Shown here: one piece after another, positions 56,466-64,000 of the stretch
Layout: each line of letters starts with the position of its first letter
How positions within the stretch are numbered: position 1 is the first letter of the stretch
Assembly (NCBI GenBank): GCA_019787685.1
Contig: JAHNUO010000002.1
Coordinates: 2,418,001 to 2,482,000 of the forward strand
Length of the DNA: 64,000 nucleotides
Source of the DNA: Chiua virens
Lineage: Eukaryota; Basidiomycota; Agaricomycetes; Boletales; Boletaceae
Direction: 5' to 3'
Made by a program: the position numbers and the translations under genes
The notes under the pieces: generated by a model
What the model was told of the DNA's origin: nothing
The model's input: the letters and a program-made list of their open reading frames with translations, nothing else
Database searches by the model: none

Positions 56466-57648
56466 TTATCTTCGCATCCGTTTCTTAAACCGTTCCATCA
56501 CCTAGGACAAGGAGCAGTATCAGATGAGTGTTACGGATCACGATCCCTGGAGGCCACATACCATCTCGTCTGTCGCCATTTGTGGTTTGTCATGACGTGG
56601 TTTACGTTCCTCCTTCGGAGGTAATCCCATTGCTTCTAGCTTCGCATCACGCATGATCTCCACGTCCGACTTTTGTTTGACGTGTGGGCGGATAAACTGT
56701 GCAACTCGTGTCAGTTGGATGAAATGTGTGCATGTATGACTAAAGAGACGTACATCGGGTAGCGACGAGGTGCTCCTCGTCCGTATTTACCTTTTTACGT
56801 TCCTTGCGTTCTTCTGCAACTTGTCGTTTTGCTTTTTCCGTTTCCTCGATGTTCCGAAGTCGCGTGCTACAAAAACAGATCTTCAGCTGGATGGTGTCGG
56901 GATGAAATAGCACGCACTCCATGCCAAGGTCGACCTCTGGTATCGCCGTCAACATCGCCATACTATTTGTCACGCTCCCCTCGTCGGCCATCTTCTTCTC
57001 AATTTTCCAACGCTCGGACAGCGTAAATTCGTCGTTTGGATCGCCAGTCGAGTTTTCCAATCCGTCCTGCTGCTGTTGCCGTTGAACCCTCAAGTTCTCC
57101 TCGATGTACGCCATCCTAGTAACCATCAACGACAACACGAGTCATACCAATCAAACATCACATACATGTGTTTATCCACGTCGAGCACGTTCGTCTGCTG
57201 CGTAAAGTTGTTGGTGCGAACAGCCCGTCGCGCTTTTGCAGCTGTATCTTCTTGCTCGCTACTCGGAATCGATATGGGGTCGGTCCTGACGCACAAGGAA
57301 AGCGCTGCTCACCCGTCCTCAGTCTTGTCAATAGCGCCCGCACCTGCTCTCAACCCGCCTTTTTCCTCAGGCGACTCTTCCGTGTTCCGCCGGCGCTTCT
57401 TCCTGACATCGCCGCTCGAGAGCTTGTGGACGTCAATGCCTTGTCTTGCCTTGCGCAGCCGCCTCAATTCGAGTAGTTCCGAGAGCCTGTACGAGGTGAA
57501 TATATGTGATACTAGTCGATCGGAATGCGCACGGAAGAGACTTGTCCTCGTCATCCTCTTCATCGATATAAAGGTCCGAAATGTGGTCTTCTATCTCTGG
57601 GGACTTTTCTCGGACACAGGACTGTGGACGGCTCCGCCTCTTGATCAT
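56466..57648 (-). CDS. Tls1/C9orf78 (Hep59) family splicing factor
   Basis: Spliceosome-associated protein; fission yeast Tls1 and human C9orf78 bind the Brr2 helicase and influence splicing, and in yeast telomere function through splicing. Seven exons on the minus strand: 57648-57533, 57486-57313, 57258-57166, 57115-56918, 56866-56754, 56704-56562, 56501-56466, giving 290 residues, a typical length. Family blocks in order: LSELLELRRLRKARQGIDV, NNFTQQTNVLDVDKHMMAYI followed by EENL, DEGSVTNSMAMLTAIPEVDL, TRLRNIEETEKAKRQVAEER, KQKSDVEIMRDAKLEAMGLP and the basic end MERFKKRMRR. Exon 6 appears to use a GAG acceptor (GACACGAG|TTGCACAG); the CAG eight bases later would break the frame. An intact housekeeping gene. 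Confidence 0.9.
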
Positions 57649-57825
57649 GGAGTAGTGCCAATACAGGGTTACGTAAGTTACGTCGCACTTGGATAGCTTT
57701 TTGTCGTTATTTGGTCATTAGTGTTACCGTACATTTAGCGTCGTACTGGATAGTGTCTGGAAGACAAGAAAGAAAAAGAAACATAAGGATCGAATCTAAT
57801 ACCAATTTTCCGCATAAATAATTCA

Positions 57826-59425
57826 TTATACACGTTCCTCTACCGGTCGCAGACCTTCTCCTTCCAAATTGACGTCACTTGTATTTTCTGGCATCGCCGA
57901 CGTAGAAATTGGTGCACCATTTGCTGCTGCTGCCGCCGTCACACGCTGCAGCTCCTCTGGTGTGGGGAACGCAATCGTTGGAACCCCGATAGGCGGCGAC
58001 GTAGAGGTATGCCGCGAAAGCATGGACTCCGGTGCACGCAGCCCACCTCGTCTTAGACGTGGTGCCTGCGAACGTTCTACACCTGGTTCATCTCTCCCAC
58101 CCAGACGCTCAGATGGATTCGTCGACCATGCCGAATGAGGCGGGAAATACCAGTCGTCCGACATACTCGTCGCCGGTCGTGGTGTCGGTATGATCTCGAA
58201 CCGACGTGTCCTCCCAAAAGGGAAGAATCGCCTTGCTTGGGCAGACGACGAGCGTGGGCCGAGAGAAGACGACGGTGGCAGTTCGGGGTTGTGAGGAGCC
58301 GGTAATTCTGAGCGGGCGGTGTGGTCTTCGTCTTGCGTAAGTTGCCGGGTAGAGTTACGCCGTGCGGCTGTGAATTCGCTAAAATCTGACACTCTGTTAC
58401 GCCCGAGACGAAGAATCGAGGGCTGCCTAGATAAGGTCGAGTGCATAAACCCGCTCGATGATGAGACCGGCCAGGACTGCCTCGGTGGTTGCGGTGGCGA
58501 TGCGTCTACAAGCGGTGGCAGTATCCTGTCACTCGCTGCATCGGGAGGAGGGGCTGATGACATCGGGGGAGAGGTGTGAGGAACATTCAAAAAATAAGGC
58601 GTCGAGGAATTCGACCAACTGTGTTGAGACCGATATGCATCATATATTTCTGTGTTGAAGCGACTACCCTCCATGACAAAGGTGCCATATGGACCCAATT
58701 CGTCGTCATCTTCGTCCACCTCCAGTTCGTCTGGGGGCTGCGAGAGATACTCGGCAAGGTCCATGCCTCGCCGGCCACCGAGTCCGCGACCGGGAATACG
58801 TTCACGATAGATAGAAGTATGACTGGATAGCTTTCGCAGGGACCGTGCGGTACGGTCTCCAATGAGGCCGCGATCGGCTGCGTGATGGCGGTATCGGCGT
58901 TCTGCGACCTCCTGTGTCGCACCGTCAGTCCAGAACAAAAACAAGTCCAGAGGGAAACACACACTTTGACAAGGACTTCGATGAGAGACGTGGTGAAGGA
59001 ATCACCACGGTCGAGGTCTTCCACGAATGTTTCGTAGGTAATTGATGGCTCTGCTTTTTCGAGCCGAGCACGCTTGATGGCGCCGGAGCTAGAAACACGC
59101 TCAGCTACGATTGAGTATGGAAAGACATACACATACACCAAGCTCCTCATTTTTGCGCTGAGAACATTATCGTAGTACTCTGCTGTCCTAGAATGTGTGC
59201 CACATTAGCTACGCCACAAGTATGATAAGATGAAAAGTGAATCACCATTTGCCCATAGTTTATGTACACTGTGTTGTTGGTTTCGGTCCTCGGGGAGATA
59301 CGCTGCGTGGGCGGCAACGAGGCAGATGTCGGGACAGCGCCCGTGCGAAATTTCAGAGTCGTCAACGACCTTGTTGTCGTTTGTTTGTCGTTTAGTGGAC
59401 GCCCTTCCACAAGAGCCCCTAACAA
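57826..59425 (-). CDS. Unrecognised Ser/Pro-rich protein
   Basis: At least four exons on the minus strand. Exon A (about 59,425-59,248) encodes VEGRPLNDKQTTTRSLTTLK to VYINYGQM. Exon B reads AEYYDNVLSAKMRSL. Exon C reads AERVSSSGAIKRARLEKAEP and TYETFVEDLDRGDSFTTSLI. Exon D runs from 58,911 (EVAERRYRHHAADRGLIGDR) to the stop at 57,826. The conserved-looking part is in exons B to early D, including YLSQPPDELEVDEDDDELGP; the last 230 residues are Ser/Pro-rich and probably disordered. No domain was identified. The true start is not found: no suitable ATG precedes exon A in the same frame, so a further 5' exon upstream of 59,440 is likely. Orientation is the same as Tls1 and the HET gene. Confidence 0.6.
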
Positions 59426-59855
59426 AGCGTAGTAGAACGTAGCATTAGATCGACGATGATTAGAATTATGCGGGGATGATTACGGACGTCTCCATTAAAT
59501 ACGATATCGAGGAAATCAATCGTCGCCAATCACCAAGTCGATCGATTGAGGCAGGCTGCCGGCATCACCCTGACTCAACAAGACACGCGACGATACTAAT
59601 AAACCCAAGTTACTACCTAACCATCACCCATTAGGACTATGCCATCCGATTTCAGCAGCGAGGGCGCCGCAAGCAACTCGATCCAATCCCTCCTGATGCA
59701 TTACACTCCACCTCAATCCATGTTTTACACTCCGGCGAAATACTAAACCTGCGACATGTGTACATACAGAATATGGACGTGGGCGAGGGTAACAGGCACG
59801 ATTGTTAGATGATATGACATTTGTAGGCTTGTACGGTAGACTTTTTACCTCGAAA
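59426..59855. other. Short intergenic region
   Basis: 430 bp between the unresolved 5' end of the Ser/Pro-rich gene and the stop of the HET gene. It probably contains the missing first exon and the promoter of the former; nothing else is seen. Confidence 0.45.
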
Positions 59856-61466
59856 TTAGGTGATATTAGTATCAGGGGGGCGAACTTCATCTCGATCATA
59901 GCAACCAAGCATGTTCAACAAGCAGACATCCTCCAGATCTTTCATGGCACCCTCTACGCATTTCCAAACAAGCACCATATCCGTGCGAGCTTTCACGTAG
60001 CTCCATTCCCCACTCCGTCTCAAAAGGAGGCAAAAGTAGTACTCTCCCACTCGAAGTAACCCACGATTACCCTCGACACGCGTATAGTTCAAGACACCGA
60101 GTACACATTGTTCTGGCTTGAAAATTTCGTAATATGCTTGTGAAAGCGAAGGGCTTGGAAGAGTCTCCAAAAATGTTCCCTCTGAAAATGAAAGGGTATA
60201 ATTACCCGTGGATTGTACGTTTTGAACCCATCGGGCAGGTAAGAGAAGCAACTTGATCTGCAACCCAAGCTTCGTGATCGAATACGATGTGTCGCCAACC
60301 TCTTCGAAGAGGGAGCCTGTCAGCCGAAGGCCAGTGGCCGTTTGAGAATCGAGTGCAAGCATCCCATAAGACGCAGGTGAAGAGGGGAGCGCGAGGGAAT
60401 ATGGCGAGGCGTCGCCAGCCCATGCAAAGAACCCTGGTTCGCTACACCGCTGCGCGATACCTTCCATTAGCCGATGAAATGCCCAAGGCCCTTCTCCATA
60501 CGAGATTGGCATCGTGATGTCGAAGATGCCAATGAGTGAATATGCCACGTCTTCCGTCCGTGTTGTTTCCCTCCGGGAGGCCCACTTCATCTTCTCCGAG
60601 ACGCGCTCGCAGCTGGGGTTGAAATACCTCAAATCTCCGGCAGGGATGCCCGTCTCCTTGCTGATGGCGCCTAATACGCGCCAGTCTTCCTTGTCATTCC
60701 TTGTCTCTGCGTCGCGTCGCACGTTTCCAGCGGAAACAGGTGACCAACCCTTGTTGTAGAACACGATCCGTTTCGGTGCCAGAAGCTCTTGGAGTGTCCA
60801 TCCACGTCTGAACCACGGTTCGTGCTCGAAATCTGCCAGGGAATCTGTGGCTGCGAGGTGAACGATGCACATTTGCGCATCTCTGTACCACCTATACATG
60901 GAACGAATCGCCTCCTCCAACTCTGCGCTACTCGACTTGTCGATGCAGCACGTGTCTGACCATGCGTAGGCACAGCCGTGTACACGTGCCTTGTCACAGA
61001 AGCGAATGAGTTTAAGTAGGCCAGGGCTTGTCATGAGTGTGTGGTCGTCCATCCACGCTTCGTTTTGCGTGAGCTGCTGGTACGATGGTTCGTGGGCACC
61101 CCAGCGATGTGAGAATATGGCGTATCTAACTCGACTAAAGACATCCTCCTGCGAAAGGTGTGTTGTCAGATCAGATCACGATGTCGCGCATGATAATTAT
61201 ACTACACGAATAGTACGAGTAAGGATGAACTCGATCGCACTTACTTTGGGCGATGGGAGAGCGAGAAGGTCGGCATTCGAGAGATTTTTAATACAGATAT
61301 GAAGGTCATCCCAGAGGTCAGACCTGGAAAGTATTTTCATGTCGCTGATTCGAATGAGACGGGCAGGGAGATCATTGAAGATGTGTTGACCGAGTGAATC
61401 GAGGAGCTGATTGCGCTTCAAGCTCGCAGTGCTTTCAAGGTCGGGTGGAGTGCGTTCCACTTCCAT
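59856..61466 (-). CDS. HET-domain protein
   Basis: Two exons on the minus strand, 61466-61245 and 61148-59856, joining to 504 residues. The heterokaryon-incompatibility (HET) domain is clear: RYAIFSHRWGAHEPSYQQLT, then FCDKARVHGCAYAWSDTCCI followed by DKSSSAELEEAIRSMYRWYR, EPWFRRGWTLQELLAPKRIV. The later SLIGIFDITMPISYGEGPWA block is typical of the HET-E-like group. HET proteins are linked in ascomycetes to non-self recognition and cell death; in basidiomycetes they are numerous and mostly unstudied. No NACHT/WD40 part follows; the C terminus is a moderately conserved region (GLQIKLLLLPARWVQNV). The N-terminal exon carries LARLIRISDM-like text and an acidic segment. It is divergently paired with the nuclease gene. 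Confidence 0.9.
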
Positions 61467-61692
61467 CAGTTCGGTGGTCTAGTCTAACCCCGTCTCCGAG
61501 TCAGGGACGTCGGATCTTGAACGTTTGAACGGCTCCGCTTGACATGAGCGTCTGTTTCCTACAGTTTAGCGCAAGGATTGGGTATCTTCTAAACCAAGCA
61601 CATATGGCCACATGACGTATCACGTGTTTGACAAGTCACGTACTTATATGTCTCACACTGTGACCTTTGCCCCTGTGTTCTGCTCTTCCACC
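61467..61692. promoter_or_regulatory. Divergent promoter between HET gene and nuclease gene
   Basis: Only 226 bp separate the two start codons. It includes CACATGACG..TATCACGTG at about 61,608-61,624 on the nuclease side; no TATA box is evident. Both genes must share or interleave their control sites here. Confidence 0.5.
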
Positions 61693-64000
61693 ATGCCCGC
61701 CGGGACGCCCTACCACTCCTTTGCTCTTCCCTACCCCATCCGCGTCGACAACTTCACAGATACGCTTGATGATTTGCCCCCACCATACAACAGGCCGCGC
61801 CTACATCTTTTGACACACACTCATTCTGACCACATAGTCGGTCTCGCTTCAAAGTCGTTCGCATACCGTGTTATTTGTTCTCCCGACGCGAAGGAGATGC
61901 TCCTGCGTCATGAGGTATATGCGGAACGTTCATTACACGACAACGAGTATCGTACAGAAAAAAAGAAGACATTTGGACACCTCAAGGTTGACCCGTACGT
62001 AACACCCAACGGCCAGAAGTTCTTCGCTGGCTCGAGGGACCTTCTGGTATACGAATTCCTTCCTTTCAACCTTGGGTTCCTGAGTATTTTATCTACAGTA
62101 TGCGATACCCCTCGATACGCCTACAAAATTCGACCTTTCAGACTGCGAAACCGTGACAATCACTCTTATCGATGCAAATCATTGTCCCGGTTCAGTCATG
62201 TTCGTTCCTTTTATTCCATTCTTCACATCTTACTTGACTTCCCAACAGGTTTTTGATCGAGGGTCCTCGCGGGACCATCCTTCACACTGGCGATCTCAGA
62301 GCTGAACCATGGTTTCTTTCCTCCATCCAACGCAATCGTTTCCTTTGGCCCTATTTAGCTAGTTCCTCAAATGATCTCCGAATATTCGTTGCCCGTAGAG
62401 AGGGCATACATCCAGAGGCCAGAGGCCTCGTCAAGACACTTGAAGCTATCTACCTGGATACTGCCTGTTTGCTCTCGCCCCTCGTCGTCCCTACCAAGGT
62501 GCATCTTGTATTCTATTTCAGACACCGTGGCATCTTGTGACATCCACTCTGTATTTTGTAGGAACAAGCAGTCGAGGGCATCATCGAACTAATGGCCCTA
62601 TTCCCGTCAAGCACGTATTTCTTCATCAACGCTTGGACTTGGGGATATGAAGACGTGCTGAAGGCTATCGCACATTCATTCCATTGCAAGGTACCCAATT
62701 TCACTTCTTTGTATCATCTACCGAATGCTTCGTGCATTCGTCGTGTTTCTAAGTCTATGCGGTGGCTTTGTTTACATTACCATATATGCGTGCTTACTAT
62801 TTCTGGCACCATAGATCCATCTTGACCGTTACAAACATTCAATTTACTCCCATGGCTTAGATCCTTTTTTGCGCGATCTTGGTACATGTGATGCTGCTTC
62901 CACTAGGTTTCATGCATGCGAACGATTTGATCGCTGCTCCTTCGTGGACGTCCCGCCTTATGACTACGAAGCCGAGGGTGCCGTGGCACCGCCTAGCAAG
63001 GAAGGCAAGAAAGTGGTCTATGTAAATGCAGTAAACATGAGTTCTGCTCGTTGGGAAGAGTACCAAGCCAACGTTAGGTGGCGAGTCCTGATGGGCGAAA
63101 ATGTAAATTCGTTGGTAAGTTACGATAAAATATGGTGTCAACCCCATGTTCATTCAACATATGTGCTCAATTCAAGCTCGTTCCTCTGTCTCGCCACTCA
63201 CCCCTTCCCGAACTCATGAATTTCGTGACGCTCTTCCGACCACTCCGTGTCATTCCGAATACGCTCGATCCCTCACTTAATGGCCTGGATTGGGGTGCCA
63301 TGTCTCAGATGTTCTCGGGATGCCTTTCCCCGGCGTCGACTTCTGGCAGTTTGGCGTCTGTTGTGGCCCCTTCTTGTCCTCTGACATGCCATACCAGCAT
63401 TACTAAGTTTCCGGGCCCGTCTACCAAATACGACCCAAAGACATTTTATGCGTCGAGCGAGGAAGAGCACGTGGATACAGCGTACTCGAATTTGATCGGC
63501 CCGAGTGATGCCGCTGATCGATGGGGCGATAAAGGTGGGAAGAGAGCGAAGATGGAAGTAATGAAGGCGTGGATAGGCACCGGGAAACGGGGAAGTCACG
63601 GACGAACGCGTCGACACGGCGGCAAAGGGGGGTTCCCGGAAAAGTCAGTGGCTGGAACCAGTAGGCTACCGCCATCGTCACCTACGACTCCCAGGAGGTA
63701 TGTGCGAGTTGATGAGTCGGGCGAGTCTTCGGATGAGGGAGGGTCAGACGATCATGCAAGGACTGCCTGGAAGTTATTCGGGAATGGGGACCTAGAGTGC
63801 AAAACATGGTTGTCACCTTCGCCCCAGCCTCAGCCCCAGGGCCAAGCAGAAGCAGGGACACTTCCTACGCCAACTTCGTCCCCTCTTCTTCTCGAGAGGC
63901 GGTCAGGAGGAAATAACAAAGTGCAGAAGCATGCAATCGAGTATGCGCCACAGAGCGGCCTACCATCAGCAATACCATCCAAGACTTTACTCCAACGCGT
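61693..64000 (+). CDS. SNM1/Artemis-type DNA repair nuclease (3' end outside window)
   Basis: Metallo-beta-lactamase/beta-CASP nuclease acting in repair of crosslinks or double-strand breaks. Exons: 61693-62046, 62099-62199, 62249-62498, 62562-62690, 62815-63114, 63177-beyond 64000; about 650 residues in frame so far. The zinc-binding HxHxDH motif is HTHSDHIVGL. Later motifs are LIDANHCPGSVMFLIEGPRG and TILHTGDLRAEPWFLSSI (Asp ligand), with YLDTA in the beta-CASP part, then FPSSTYFFINAWTWGYEDVL. The region after about residue 430 is long, Ser/Pro- and Lys-rich and probably disordered, containing an acidic DESGESSDEGGSDD patch as a possible regulatory tail. The start MPAGTPYHSFALPYPIRVDN fits the short N terminus of the Artemis group; an in-frame ATG at 61,612 is an alternative. 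No damage is visible. Confidence 0.9.

Noticed and set aside
56740..56754. Possible frameshift in the Tls1-like gene at the exon 5/6 border
   Set aside because: An acceptor at GACACGAG eight bases earlier restores the frame and keeps all family blocks, so no lesion need be assumed.
1..64000. CRISPR arrays, bacterial operons or riboswitches
   Set aside because: Intron-rich eukaryotic genes throughout; no regularly spaced repeats with unique spacers were seen.

Overview
The window comes from a filamentous basidiomycete, most likely an agaricomycete. The genes are broken by many introns of about 45-65 bp with GT-AG ends. The gene families fit this: a secreted laccase, a FunK1-type fungal kinase, paired S53 (sedolisin) proteases, a HET-domain protein, a Plavaka-like transposase and a chromodomain Ty3/gypsy element. 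No prokaryotic signature is present. All exon models were joined by eye from reading frame, splice signals and family motifs; the genus cannot be named.

Left arm (1-18.25 kb): an old LTR remnant and a CpG-free transposon relic, then a laccase (4.0-6.15 kb, +), a WD40 protein (7.6-9.7 kb, +), a FunK1 kinase (10.5-12.9 kb, -), translation factor eIF3m (13.8-15.3 kb, -) and the first S53 tripeptidyl-peptidase-like gene (15.9-18.2 kb, +).

Central island (18.3-52.8 kb): mobile or uncharacterised sequence lying between two S53 paralogues. It holds a decayed low-complexity gene, a gene with a GGYNL motif, an Spt5-like NGN/KOW gene, a tail-anchored WD40 gene and a 160-residue four-exon gene. Four of these five have a copy of a short motif near their upstream side, ending in CACGTG in three copies. 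Next is an F-box gene that carries an early stop codon and a 13.6 kb chromovirus (33,223-46,797, 5-bp target duplication GACTC). The chromovirus pol gene is itself split by a second, non-autonomous LTR element (40,005-45,747) that carries an intron-containing gene on its antisense strand. A Plavaka-like transposase pseudogene (47.3-50.9 kb, -) closes the island.

Right arm (52.8-64 kb): the second S53 protease (+), a Tls1/C9orf78-family spliceosomal gene (-), an unrecognised Ser/Pro-rich gene (-), a HET-domain gene (-), and a divergent SNM1/Artemis-type nuclease gene (+) that runs off the window end.

The housekeeping genes (eIF3m, Tls1, nuclease) and secreted enzymes are intact, while the island shows repeated insertion and decay. 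Several disrupted genes carry in-frame TGA codons where CGA is plausible. Together with a CpG-free tract of about 950 bp and transitions at CpG sites between LTR pairs, this suggests CpG methylation and deamination acting on repeats.
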